64,000 nucleotides of DNA from Gracilimonas sp017641085. Lineage in GTDB: Bacteria; Bacteroidota; Rhodothermia; Balneolales; Balneolaceae. The notes under the pieces are model-generated. The model was not told where the DNA came from, made no database searches, and saw only the letters and a program-made list of their open reading frames with translations. Position numbers and translations under genes: made by a program. Numbering within the stretch: the first letter of the stretch is position 1; each line of letters starts with the position of its first letter. The DNA lies in assembly GCF_046115515.1 (NCBI RefSeq), contig NZ_CP175953.1; one strand, 5' to 3'. Shown here piece by piece: positions 1 to 10,000 of this stretch.

Positions 1-1064
1 CCGTTTTCAAGAGCGGTGATGCCTCCGCCATAAGTTGCGATCCAAAACCTGCCCTCTCCGTCTTTAGCAAACGAGGTAACCAGCTTACTTGGCAGCCCAT
101 GTTCCACATCATAATTGGCAAAATAATTACCCAAAAAAAGATTTACTCCCCCACCGTACGATCCCAACCATATATTTCCTTCCAGGTCCAGCATCGATGA
201 AAACATCATTTCTGTTGACAAGCCAGACTCAACCGTGTAGTTTTGAAATGCATTTCCATCGTAAAAACTGGCTCCCTCTTCAGTGCCAACCCAGATACCC
301 CCATCTTTGGTAACTGACAGTGTTTGTACGAGGTCGTTCACAAGTCCGTCTTCTTTATTCAGTTGGATGAACTGATCTCCTTCATATTTAATAAGTCCTC
401 CCCGTGTACCTATCCAAACTGTATTATTCTCATCTACTTTCAGGTCACGAATTCGCTGATTTGGTAAACCATCATCCTCTGTGATATTTACGAAATTGCC
501 ATCCCGCAATATGGTAATACCCTCTCTTGTCGCGAACCAAATTTCACCGTTATCACGCTCCGCTATAGCCCGGATTCGATTATCCACCATCCCGTTAGAT
601 GTGGAGTATTGCGTTAGTAGCTGGCCTTCGGAATACTGCCAAACCCCGTTACCATCTGTTCCAAACCAGAAGTCTCCCAGCCGGTCTTCATACATACTTA
701 TCACCGTCATATTACGGAGGGATGAGAGTGCGGGAACCGAGTGAATACTATCGGCATGCCAGTAATTTACCCCCGCTTCTGAACCAATCCAGATTTTACC
801 TTCACTGTCTTTAAATAAAGAGCGGATCCGGCTGCTGTTGAGCCCATGTTCTTCAAAATAATTCTGAAACCGGATGCCGTCAAAACGGTTCAGTCCATAA
901 CCTGTAGCCAGCCAAACATATCCCTCATCATCCTGGGCAAGGTCATAAACAACCGATTCGCTAAGTCCTTCTTCAATTGAGAAAGTTCTGAACGGGTAGC
1001 GCTGTGCTTCGAGTAGTTCCGTGAAGCCTACTATAACTAAAACTATGAGCAGTAATCTTTTCAT
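1..1064 (-). CDS. Two-component-regulator-type beta-propeller sensor (N-terminal part; runs off window)
   Basis: The frame is open from an ATG at 1064 to the window edge without a stop, so only about the first 354 residues are visible. It starts with a signal peptide (MKRLLLIVLVIVGFTELLEAQ) and then shows at least eight propeller blades with the motif (V/I/F)W-(I/F/L)-(G/A)-T/S-x-x-G-(L/I/V), for example VWIGTRGGLIKY and IWLGSYGGGVNLF. This is the Reg_prop repeat, which forms the extracytoplasmic sensor of many Bacteroidota histidine kinases, hybrid sensors and propeller-GGDEF or propeller-LytTR proteins. Which output domain follows cannot be seen. No Shine-Dalgarno is evident before the ATG. 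The terminator of sigA lies just upstream, so this gene appears to be transcribed separately. Confidence 0.85.
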   Translation of the reverse strand, partial: MKRLLLIVLVIVGFTELLEAQRYPFRTFSIEEGLSESVVYDLAQDDEGYVWLATGYGLNRFDGIRFQNYFEEHGLNSSRIRSLFKDSEGKIWIGSEAGVNYWHADSIHSVPALSSLRNMTVISMYEDRLGDFWFGTDGNGVWQYSEGQLLTQYSTSNGMVDNRIRAIAERDNGEIWFATREGITILRDGNFVNITEDDGLPNQRIRDLKVDENNTVWIGTRGGLIKYEGDQFIQLNKEDGLVNDLVQTLSVTKDGGIWVGTEEGASFYDGNAFQNYTVESGLSTEMMFSSMLDLEGNIWLGSYGGGVNLFLGNYFANYDVEHGLPSKLVTSFAKDGEGRFWIATYGGGITALEN

Positions 1065-1118
1065 CGCAGTAAATGTAACGCAAACCATCGGAGATTAGTA
1101 GGCAGAAATACCGGATAT

Positions 1119-1152
1119 AAAAAAGTCCCGCACAAAAAAATCTGTGCGGGAC
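1119..1152 (-). terminator. Rho-independent terminator after sigA
   Basis: The perfect 10-bp inverted repeat GTCCCGCACA/TGTGCGGGAC occupies 1125-1134 and 1143-1152 with an 8-nt loop. On the minus strand it is followed by six T (1119-1124). It lies about 30 nt past the sigA stop codon. The other side is also fairly T-rich. Confidence 0.85.
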
Positions 1153-1182
1153 TTATATCTCACGAATAAAACTACCCGAATA

Positions 1183-2037
1183 TTATCCGAGATAGGCTCT
1201 TAATGCAGCGCTTCGGTTATGGTGTCGTAATTTACGAAGTGCTTTTTCTTTAATCTGACGTACACGCTCACGGGTAAGATCGAAGCGTTCTCCGATTTCC
1301 TCCAGTGTAAGGGAGTGCTCACGTCCAATTCCAAAATACAGCCGAATTACTTCCGCTTCACGGGTTGTTAGTTTTGAAAGTGCTCGTTCAATTTCCACTT
1401 TCAGAGATTCACCCATCAGATCGAAATCAGGGTTGGGAATCTCTTCATTTTCAAGAACGTCTAACAGGCGATTATCTTCACCCTGGGCAAACGGCGCATC
1501 CATCGACAGGTGTCGGCCCGAAATTTTCAATGTGTCAGCAACTTCGCCAACCGTCATTTCGAGGCTTTCCGCAAGCTCATGAGCGGAGGGAACGCGTTCA
1601 TATTCCTGCTCCAGTTTAGAAAGCTCTTTACCAATTTTATTGAGGGCACCCACACGGTTGAGCGGCAAACGAACGATACGGGACTGCTCGGCCAACGCCT
1701 GCAGAATAGACTGACGAATCCACCATACCGCGTATGAAATGAATTTGAAACCACGGGTTTCGTCAAATCGCTTGGCAGCTTTAATCAAACCGAGGTTTCC
1801 TTCGTTGATCAAATCACCGAGAGATAGGCCCTGATTCTGATATTGTTTTGCTACTGAAACTACGAATCGAAGGTTTGCTTTGGTAAGATCTTCGAGTGCT
1901 CTCTGACTCCCTTTCTGAATTTCTTTGGCCAGCCGGACTTCATCATCCGGGGTAATTAGTTTCTCTTTTCCAATTTCGTGCAGATACCGATCTAATGACT
2001 CTGACTCGCGGGTAGAGATTCCAGAACTTTTTGCCAC
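1183..2037 (-). CDS. rpoD: Primary sigma factor SigA/RpoD, short Bacteroidota type
   Basis: At 284 residues this is a housekeeping sigma-70 factor that directs RNA polymerase to most promoters. Region 1.1 is absent, as is usual in Bacteroidota and relatives. Region 1.2 begins near residue 13 (SLDRYLHEIGKEKLIT). Region 2 (about 50-120) carries NLRFVVSVAKQYQNQGLSL, GDLINEGNLGLIKAAKRFD and the -10-reading segment FKFISYAVWWIRQSI. Region 3 is about 121-200. Region 4 (about 215-280) ends with the helix-turn-helix LTLEEIGERFDLTRERVRQI. The gene stands alone, with its own terminator and about 190 nt to deoB upstream. Confidence 0.96.
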   Translation of the reverse strand: MAKSSGISTRESESLDRYLHEIGKEKLITPDDEVRLAKEIQKGSQRALEDLTKANLRFVVSVAKQYQNQGLSLGDLINEGNLGLIKAAKRFDETRGFKFISYAVWWIRQSILQALAEQSRIVRLPLNRVGALNKIGKELSKLEQEYERVPSAHELAESLEMTVGEVADTLKISGRHLSMDAPFAQGEDNRLLDVLENEEIPNPDFDLMGESLKVEIERALSKLTTREAEVIRLYFGIGREHSLTLEEIGERFDLTRERVRQIKEKALRKLRHHNRSAALRAYLG

Positions 2038-2226
2038 TGTAAATACCGTTTAATGAATGTTTGCGTACGCTAATGCGCAGATGATATGTGTTATAAGCTT
2101 TGTGTAAACACGCGTGAAAAGCTTAAATATTGCGTCTGCGACTTCATGAATTTTACAATTGAACAATATACGAAATTCTCGCTGAATATTAAATGGATGC
2201 AGCAGTATTATCATCCTCTAATTAAA

Positions 2227-3390
2227 TCAGACAAATGATTTCCCGGGAAAATCATGCTCAAGCTCAAAAAATTCAACCACACTGCAGGCTATATTTGAGA
2301 AGGTTTCTCCTGTTCCAAGATTCTCAGCCTCAGCTCTGCCCTTTGGGAATACAAGTAAAGGCACAAATTCCCTGGAGTGATCGGTGCTGTCCGAACATGG
2401 ATCGTTTCCGTGATCTCCGGTAATAATCAGTAAATCATCTTTCCTGATTTTAGAGACAATCGCCGGAATAGCCCGGTCGAATTCCTCTAAACTTCCTGCA
2501 TACCCTTCGGGATCTAACCGGTGCCCGAATAGTTGGTCGGTATCAATCAGGTTTACAAATACGAAGCTGTTATCAAGTTGAGCCGACATCAAGCTCAACA
2601 GCTGGGAAATACCTTCTGCATTGCTTTTAGTGGGGCGATATTGGGTGAATCCTTTTCCGGCAAACAGGTCGGCCACCTTACCAATGGAATATGTTTTTAC
2701 TCCGGAATCATTCAATTTTTGCACCAGGTTATTTTCCGGAGGAACCGACGAGTAATCGTGACGTTTATCGGAGATACGCTCAAAATTCCCGGGCTTTCCG
2801 GTAAACGGACGGGCAATGACCCGCCCCACTTCATGGTCTACTATACAGACTTTATTACGCGCAAACTCACACCACTCATACAGTTTCTTTACCGGAACAA
2901 CATCTTCATGACAAGCCACCTGGAATACACTGTCGGCCGAAGTATATACAATGGGATATCCGGTTTCGAGGTGTTCTTCTCCATAATCCCGAATTACATC
3001 AGTGCCTGAATAGGGTTTATTACACAGGGCTTTTTCCACCCCTATTCCATCGCAAAAATCCTTGATTACTTTTTCAGGAAAACCATTCGGATAAGTAGGA
3101 AAAGGTTTTTCGAGTTGAATACCCGCTATTTCCCAGTGCCCGGTGGTAGAATCTTTGCCTGCTGAAACTTCACGAAGTTTGCCATAGGCAGCCAACGGTT
3201 GTTCATTTTCCGGAACCGAAGCCAGAGGAATGATATTTCCAATTCCCATTTTTTGCAGGTTTGGAAGCTTAACTCCGGTCTGCTCACTTACGTGGCCCAG
3301 CGTATTCATGTCGGCATCGCCATATTGATCAGCATCTTCCTGCGCACCGACTCCCAATCCATCTACAACAATGATGTAGGCATTTCCCAT
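2227..3390 (-). CDS. deoB: Phosphopentomutase
   Basis: This 387-residue cytosolic enzyme interconverts ribose-1-phosphate and ribose-5-phosphate (and the deoxy forms), linking nucleoside salvage to the pentose phosphate pathway. It has the alkaline-phosphatase-superfamily metal motifs: VVDGLGVG at the N terminus, the substrate-loop region AGKDSTTGHWEIAG, and the C-terminal GDHGNDP and DSTDHSREFVPLLVF. The length is normal for DeoB. Its ATG overlaps the stop of the upstream GAF-domain gene by one base (TAATG), which suggests translational coupling and co-transcription with pepF and the GAF gene. Confidence 0.96.
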   Translation of the reverse strand: MGNAYIIVVDGLGVGAQEDADQYGDADMNTLGHVSEQTGVKLPNLQKMGIGNIIPLASVPENEQPLAAYGKLREVSAGKDSTTGHWEIAGIQLEKPFPTYPNGFPEKVIKDFCDGIGVEKALCNKPYSGTDVIRDYGEEHLETGYPIVYTSADSVFQVACHEDVVPVKKLYEWCEFARNKVCIVDHEVGRVIARPFTGKPGNFERISDKRHDYSSVPPENNLVQKLNDSGVKTYSIGKVADLFAGKGFTQYRPTKSNAEGISQLLSLMSAQLDNSFVFVNLIDTDQLFGHRLDPEGYAGSLEEFDRAIPAIVSKIRKDDLLIITGDHGNDPCSDSTDHSREFVPLLVFPKGRAEAENLGTGETFSNIACSVVEFFELEHDFPGKSFV

Positions 3391-4853
3391 TATGCTTCCA
3401 CCAGTTCAGCTTCCTTATCGTTCATTACTTTAGCTAAGGCTTTCTTCGCTTTCTCCATCACCTGGTACGCGTTCACCGATTGATCGGTAAGCTTTGTATA
3501 GCCGACCTTGAATTGAGGACGCATCGTTCCACCGATGGATAGATTGAGTCCTGCTTCCAGTTTCGACTTCATTTTTTCCATCCAGAACGACACAGCTTCT
3601 TCGTCATCGCTTTGAATCAGAACCGCATATACGTAATCAGAGTTATAGCCTACAAAACCCGGGATTCCATATTTGGAGGGGTTCAGGTTTGTGACAAAAT
3701 CTGTCTGGATTTTTTGGAGGTCTTCCAGCCTGAATTTTGTCCGAAGTGCCGAAACATCATCCGGGGCAACCAAACCCAGCCAGGTGTTTTCCGGTGATCC
3801 CTTTTTCAGCTTTGCCAACTCGTTATTGAGGGCAATTTCCCAAAGCTCGGGAGTAAAAGCGCCGAAATTCTGCGTCAGGATTTCCTGCACTATTCCGGAT
3901 TTCTTCACCGAAGATTGCACACTCAAAGCGGCTATCCGCACCATATTCGACAACTTGTGCTTGGTGGACTCTTTGAAGGTCAGCGGATCGTTATCATAGC
4001 AAACCACCACTCCCTGCCGCCGGTCGTGGATCATCACCGGGATAGCAAAGGTAGCCCCTTCCGTTCTTTTTTCTGCTGAGGTTATCCTCCGGGGATTGTT
4101 GTTGAAATGCATCGTGAAAATAGGTTCTCCCTTTTCAAGGGCTTCATAGGCCACGCTTTTTTCTTCCAGCTGAAGACCTAATTTCGGAGGATTTTTTGAG
4201 TTTTGAGTACGCAATATAACATTCCAGGATTCCATGCCGGGTGCCAGAAGTACTGCCCCGCCATTCGGCAGGTTTTTTTGCATTTCTTCCATCATCGTGG
4301 CAAAAATCTCAACCTTATGTCCCCGGTAATCCAATTTGTTCAGAGATTCTTCGTAATCTTCCCACTCCTGCTGCTGCTCGTGTAAATCAACCACTTCAAG
4401 ATAGGTATCCAGCACATTTACCAAGGCATTATTATAGGCCATGATGCGATCCTGTATAGCTTCCTGATCTATCTCCTGCTCACTTTCAAGAACTGTGAGT
4501 GCTACCGTTTCCCCTTTGTTTATAAAGGGTACAATCAGAATGTTTTTGGCCTGTACAAAATCAAAATAGTGGATGAGTTTTGCTTTCTCGATGTCTTCCC
4601 CCACCATCAACTGAATGATTTCATCGGTATCTTTAAATTCATTCAGGAAATGATTTTCAAATGCTACTCGATCCTGAAACATCACATTGGGAAGTCCCGT
4701 GCTGTTGGTTTCCCACACAAATTGTTGCCGGGCGCGGTTCACCCAGCATAAGTAAGAGAGTTGAACTTTCGTGGATGTTCGCAATAAATGCACCAAATCC
4801 TGAAGGATCTGCTTGTATTCCCGTAAGGCTTTTTCTTGTCGGTCTAAAGACAT
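3390..4853 (-). CDS. GAF-domain protein with C-terminal degenerate GGDEF-like domain
   Basis: This 487-residue soluble protein has no signal peptide or membrane segment. Residues about 10-160 (with ILIVPFINKGETVALTVLES) and about 180-330 (with GATFAIPVMIHDRRQGVVV) look like two GAF folds. Residues about 360-480 resemble a diguanylate cyclase fold, but the active-site motif is replaced by NSDY, and the typical late segment is recognisable as KVGYTKLTDQSVNAYQVMEKAKKAL. Cyclase activity is therefore unlikely, and a ligand or c-di-GMP sensing or structural role is possible. Domain assignment is by eye, and the cellular role is unknown. It is linked to deoB by a one-base overlap and lies 55 nt after pepF. 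Confidence 0.6.
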   Translation of the reverse strand: MSLDRQEKALREYKQILQDLVHLLRTSTKVQLSYLCWVNRARQQFVWETNSTGLPNVMFQDRVAFENHFLNEFKDTDEIIQLMVGEDIEKAKLIHYFDFVQAKNILIVPFINKGETVALTVLESEQEIDQEAIQDRIMAYNNALVNVLDTYLEVVDLHEQQQEWEDYEESLNKLDYRGHKVEIFATMMEEMQKNLPNGGAVLLAPGMESWNVILRTQNSKNPPKLGLQLEEKSVAYEALEKGEPIFTMHFNNNPRRITSAEKRTEGATFAIPVMIHDRRQGVVVCYDNDPLTFKESTKHKLSNMVRIAALSVQSSVKKSGIVQEILTQNFGAFTPELWEIALNNELAKLKKGSPENTWLGLVAPDDVSALRTKFRLEDLQKIQTDFVTNLNPSKYGIPGFVGYNSDYVYAVLIQSDDEEAVSFWMEKMKSKLEAGLNLSIGGTMRPQFKVGYTKLTDQSVNAYQVMEKAKKALAKVMNDKEAELVEA

Positions 4854-4908
4854 TCTCGGTAATTTATAAGTGTGTTAAGCTATTGGAGTGTATGAAATTT
4901 AAGGGAAT

Positions 4909-6714
4909 TTAATTAGCCAGCTCTTTAGCCATTTCCTCAGCTTCTTCTACCATGCGTTCGAAAGATGCCAGACCTTTGTTCCAAAAGTCAGGCTGGGTGA
5001 TATCAAGTCCCATTTTAGCTACTAAATCATGCGGCCACTCAGCCCCACCGGCACTCAGAAGCTCCATATATCTTTCCGGGAATCCTTCCGGGCGCTGCGT
5101 GTATTCTTCATATAAAGCCAGCACCAGCAGTTCACCGAATGCATAGGCATACACATAACCGGGAGTATGCAGAAAATGCGGGATATAACTCCACCAAATG
5201 CCATACTCATCCGTTAAAGTCACCGAATCTCCATACAACGCTTTTTGCTGTTCCATCCAAAGCTCTGAGAACCGTTCTTTGGTGAGTTCTCCTTCTTCCC
5301 GCCGTGCCGTATGCATGGCATGCTCAAATCTGTTCATAGAAATTTGGCGGAAAACGGTAGCGATGGTATCATCAATTTTGCCAATCAGTAATGCCAGTTT
5401 TTCTTTGGGGTCATCCAGCTCTTTCATCAGCTTTTGAAATACCAGCATTTCACCAAATACAGAAGCCGTTTCGGCTGTGGTCAGCGGCGTTGATGATTGC
5501 AAAACTCCTTGCTGGCGAGACAAGTACTGATGCACTCCATGCCCCAGTTCATGAGCCAGTGTTTGTACGTCTCGGATTTTCCCGTCAAAATTCATGAATA
5601 CATAAGGGTGAGCCGAGGGAACCGTACCTGCGGAATAAGCCCCGCCTCTTTTACCGGGTTTTATGGCGGCATCAATCCAGTTCTTCTCAAAAAACTTATA
5701 GGTGATTTCCCCCATCTCCGGATGAAAATTAGTGTAGGAATCCAGCACCATTTCCTTGGCAGAATTCCAGTCGATCGTAGCCTCATTCTCCATGATGGGT
5801 GCGTAGCGATCATAATCCTTCATTTCGTCCAGCCCAAGCAAATCGCGCTTTAGCTTATAGTATCGCTGAACCAGCTCGTATTTTGAGGTCACAGACTCAA
5901 CAAGGGCATCCACCGTTTCCTTATCGGTTTGGTTAGACAGGTTTCGTGAATCAATCCAGCTGTCGTACTTGCGAAGTTTATCGTTTGTAGATTTGTCGGC
6001 AAGTATGGTGTTGAATACAAATGTAAGCTGCCGGCTCAGATCATTGAATTTATCCGTGAGCGATTTATGGGCCCGGATTCGTAAATCACGGTCGCTTTCA
6101 TGCAGTTTACTCAACACTTCCTGCTCGCTCAGTTCCTCGCCATCCAGCTCAAACTTTGCCGCCCCCAGCGTTTCATCAAAAAAGCGGACCCACGCACTTC
6201 GGCCGGTTACAGATTTGGCTGACATAATCTTCTCCTGACCTTCTTCCAGCACGTGCTCTTTGTACCTTCGGGAACTTTCCAGGTAGTGTTTGTACTTGCT
6301 CAGCTCTTCACTTTCAATCATTTTTTGAGCTTCCTCATCCGGTACCTGCATCCATTCCACATCCAGAAAAACCAGTTTTTGGCTTACTTCTGATGACAGC
6401 TCATTCGACTCTGCCACCAACTTTCCGTAAGCGGTATTGGTAGTATCCGTTGACCATTGTAAATAAGCAAAGGAGCCAATTTTACCGGACCGGTCTAAAA
6501 TTTCTTCATACTCATCCAGCATTTTTTTGAATTCACCCGGTGAAAGTTCAGCAACCCGGCCTCGGTATTTTTCCCCAAAAGCTTCCGCCTGTTCCACAAC
6601 CTGCTTTTTATCTTTAGCCAGTTGTGGGTCTTCGTTGGATGAATAAAGGTCGGTGAGATCCCAGTTTATACTTTCAGCCCCTGTTTCTTTCTTCTTTGAT
6701 GAATTCTCGCTCAT
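4909..6714 (-). CDS. pepF: M3 family oligoendopeptidase F
   Basis: This is a zinc oligopeptidase of about 600 residues that degrades short peptides in the cytoplasm. The zinc motif AHELGHGVHQYLS has H388, E389 and H392 counted from this start. The downstream part SVFGEMLVFQKLMKE matches the M3B third-ligand helix. The frame stays open to an ATG at 6792, but those 26 extra residues look unlike the family. ATG 6714 begins MSENSSKKKETGAE, just before the conserved NWDLTDLY, so I prefer it; the choice is not certain. No signal peptide is seen. It is the first gene of the minus-strand run pepF - GAF - deoB. Confidence 0.93.
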   Translation of the reverse strand: MSENSSKKKETGAESINWDLTDLYSSNEDPQLAKDKKQVVEQAEAFGEKYRGRVAELSPGEFKKMLDEYEEILDRSGKIGSFAYLQWSTDTTNTAYGKLVAESNELSSEVSQKLVFLDVEWMQVPDEEAQKMIESEELSKYKHYLESSRRYKEHVLEEGQEKIMSAKSVTGRSAWVRFFDETLGAAKFELDGEELSEQEVLSKLHESDRDLRIRAHKSLTDKFNDLSRQLTFVFNTILADKSTNDKLRKYDSWIDSRNLSNQTDKETVDALVESVTSKYELVQRYYKLKRDLLGLDEMKDYDRYAPIMENEATIDWNSAKEMVLDSYTNFHPEMGEITYKFFEKNWIDAAIKPGKRGGAYSAGTVPSAHPYVFMNFDGKIRDVQTLAHELGHGVHQYLSRQQGVLQSSTPLTTAETASVFGEMLVFQKLMKELDDPKEKLALLIGKIDDTIATVFRQISMNRFEHAMHTARREEGELTKERFSELWMEQQKALYGDSVTLTDEYGIWWSYIPHFLHTPGYVYAYAFGELLVLALYEEYTQRPEGFPERYMELLSAGGAEWPHDLVAKMGLDITQPDFWNKGLASFERMVEEAEEMAKELAN

Positions 6715-7061
6715 TTCCTGATTTTTTGAGTCTGTCGCTTTGTGTTTTTGAGAACCTGAATATAGGGGTTGCTGAAAGCGAATTAAAGACATCTTTCCAA
6801 CTAAAAGTTAGTATAGAAAAACAGCAAACAGTTGCCCGCAAGAAAATGAAATGTGAGACGTAATTATCGTCACCTCTATCTTTATAATTATTCCTTTTTA
6901 CTCTTTGCGTATTTGTAACTTACACCCTTCAGAAAATATCGTTTTTTAAGAATGTAATCCTTAATTTTCGGGTTACTAAAAAATATATGCCAATGCTTCA
7001 AAATCTGAACCATTGGAGCCGAATTTTCATTACCTATTTAAATCGCTGCCAAAAACCCTGT

Positions 7062-7066
7062 AGAGG
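7062..7066 (+). promoter_or_regulatory. Ribosome binding site for the TTG-start kgd gene
   Basis: AGAGG lies 10 nt before a TTG codon. An in-frame TAA at 7068-7070 excludes any upstream start, and the next in-frame ATG is more than 100 codons downstream. This site therefore supports TTG 7077 as the start. Confidence 0.6.
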
Positions 7067-7076
7067 TTAACAACCA

Positions 7077-10000
7077 TTGAAATCACTTGAAGCCGTATTT
7101 GGCCCTAACTCTGCACTCGTAGAAGAATTATACGATCAATATAAAAATGAGCCGCAATCGGTTCCTGCCCACTGGAAACGTTATTTTGACGAGCTTGAAG
7201 GCAAACCGGTAGATGCTACCGAGCCCGAAGAACTTCAGCCGTCTGAAAGTACAACCACGGTTCAAGCCAATGGCGCAGATACCGCTGAAGCCAAGGAAGC
7301 CCCGGCTAAAGAGCAGAAAAAGCCACAGAAAGATGTGGCGGCGCCAAAAAATGCCACGCTCGAGAAAATTAAAGGCGTGGCTACCAAGATTGTAGAGAAT
7401 ATGGATGAGAGCCTGGAAGTGCCCACGGCTACCTCACTTCGCGTGCTTCCGGTTAAAATGATGGTTGAAGACCGCACGATCATTAATCGTCATCTGCTTA
7501 AACGAAATGAACCCAAGGCTTCCTTTACCCATTTTATCGCCTGGGCTATTATCAGGGCGCTGAAAGAATTTCCAAACCTGAACAGCTCCTACCTGTACAA
7601 AGACGACAATCACTACCGTGTGGTTCCTGATTCTGTGAACCTGGGGGTAGCTGTTGACCTTGAAAGTAAAGACGGTTCCCGCAACTTAGTGGTGCCGAAC
7701 ATCAAGGGCGTTGACAAAATGAATTTCAAAGAGTTCCTGCATGCCTATGCGGAACTTATTAACAAAGCGCGGAACGGGAAGCTTCAGATTGAAGACTTTC
7801 AGAATACCACCATTAGTATTACCAATCCGGGGACTATAGGAACGGTTTCTTCCGTTCCCCGACTGATGAAAACCCAGGGTGCCATTATTGCAACCGGTGC
7901 TATTGACTACCCGGCTGAGTACCGCGCGATGTCTAAAGACGTACTCAATCAGCTGGGTGTCAGCAAGGTGATGACGGTGACTTCCACCTACGATCATCGC
8001 GTTATTCAGGGGGCCGAATCCGGCATGTTCCTGAAGAAAATGGATGACCTGCTCAGCGGTCAGGAAGATTTCTATGAGCAGATTTTTGCTGATCTGGATA
8101 TCCCTTATGAGCCTCTCCCATACGGACAGGATACCTATTCCGGTCCATTTGGCGGCGGCTCACCTACACTGGAACACGACAGTCGTGTAGTTGGTGTATG
8201 GAGACTGATTAATATGTACCGCATGCGCGGACACGTACTTGCCGATCTTGATCCCCTTGAAAAAGAACCCGGTAAAAACCCGGAACTGGATCTGGAATAC
8301 TACGGATTGTCGTTGTGGGATCTGGACCGTGAGTTTTATTGTGGCGGACTCGGTGGTAAAGAGCGAGCTACGCTGCGTGAAATCATCAGCTTGCTCCGTG
8401 ATACGTATTGCGGAAATATCGGTGTTGAATATATGCACCTGCTGGATCTCGAAGAGCGTAAGTGGCTCCGTGAATCCATGGAATCTACCGGAAACAATGC
8501 CCAGCTTGAGAAAAATGACAAGCGGGAAATCCTGCACAAGCTCAATCAGGCTATGGCCTTTGAAGAGTTCTTGCATAAGAAATATATCGGGCACAAACGC
8601 TTTTCTCTTGAAGGTGCCGACACATTGATTCCAATGATTCACTTTATGCTGGAACGAGCCGGTGAACATGGAATTGAGAAGATGTTTATGGGTATGGCCC
8701 ACCGGGGCAGATTGAATATGCTGGTGAACATCATGAACAAACCGTATCACCGCGTATTTGCCGAGTTTGAAGGAAACATAGATCCTGATTCTATTCAGGG
8801 CTCCGGTGATGTTAAATATCACCTGGGTGCCAGGGGAGTTCATAAAGCGGCCAATGGAGCGGAAATTGATCTTCAGCTCATGCCAAACCCTTCTCACCTT
8901 GAAGCGGTAAATCCCGTTGTGGAAGGCGCCGTTCGTGCCATGCAGGATCATCATGAGAAAGAAGATGCCGAGAAGCACGTAGTTCCCGTATTGATGCATG
9001 GCGATGCCGCTTTTGCCGGACAAGGTGTGGTTGCCGAAACCCTGAATATGTCGCAGCTGGAAGGATATAAAACCGGCGGTACGATGCATATCATCATCAA
9101 CAACCAAATCGGTTTTACCACTCTGCCTAAAGACGGCCGATCAACGGAATACGCTTCCGACCTGGCAAAAATGATTCTTGCCCCCATCTTCCACGTTAAT
9201 GGAGATACCCCGGAAGCAGCCGTTCATGCCATGAAAATGGCGCTCGATTACCGCCAGAAGTTTGGTAAGGATGTTATTATCGACCTTATCGGTTACCGTA
9301 AGCATGGGCACAACGAAGGCGACGAACCTGCTTTCACACAACCGGGCATGTACAAAGAAATTAACGATCATGCGCCGGTGCGTGACCTTTACACCGAGCA
9401 CCTGGTGAAAAACGGCGAGCTCACCAAAGAAGAAACCCAGCAGATTTTTGATGAGTTTGATCAGCTGCTGCAGGAAGCTTTTGAGGATGCCAAAAAAGCA
9501 CCAAATCTTGAAATTACAGAAAACCTGATTGACCGTACGGAAACACCTCAGGACAAATGGAAAGCCTACCCGGATACAACCTACCCGGCCGAAGAGCTCA
9601 AAGAAATCGCTGTTAAACTGAACACCGTACCTAAAGACTTTGACGCCAACCCCAAACTGTTGAAGCAGCTGGCTAAAAGAGCGGAAATTGTCGATAAAAA
9701 TGAAAAGAAAATCGATTGGGGATTTGCTGAACTCTTGTGCTTTGGTTCGCTCCTCAAAACCGGTACTACCATTCGCCTTACCGGACAGGATGTAGAGCGG
9801 GGAACCTTTTCTCACCGCCATGCCGTGTTACACGGAACTGAAACCAATCAGAAGTTCACCCCCCTGAATAATCTCTCTGATGATCAGGCCAAATTTCATG
9901 TTCATAACAGTTTATTGAGTGAATTTGCAGCGCTCGGCTTTGAATTCGGTTACAGTGCGGAAAAGCTGGATGCGTTGGTGATCTGGGAAGCACAGTTTGG

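Noticed and set aside
2095..2124. Inverted repeat AAGCTTT/AAAGCTT upstream of sigA, around CACGCGTG
   Set aside because: Seven-bp arms around a 16-nt centre could be an operator, but nothing else supports it.
8160..9107. Long open frame antisense to kgd (minus strand, over 300 codons)
   Set aside because: It is fully inside a clearly coding gene and shows no recognisable protein features, so it is a codon-use shadow.
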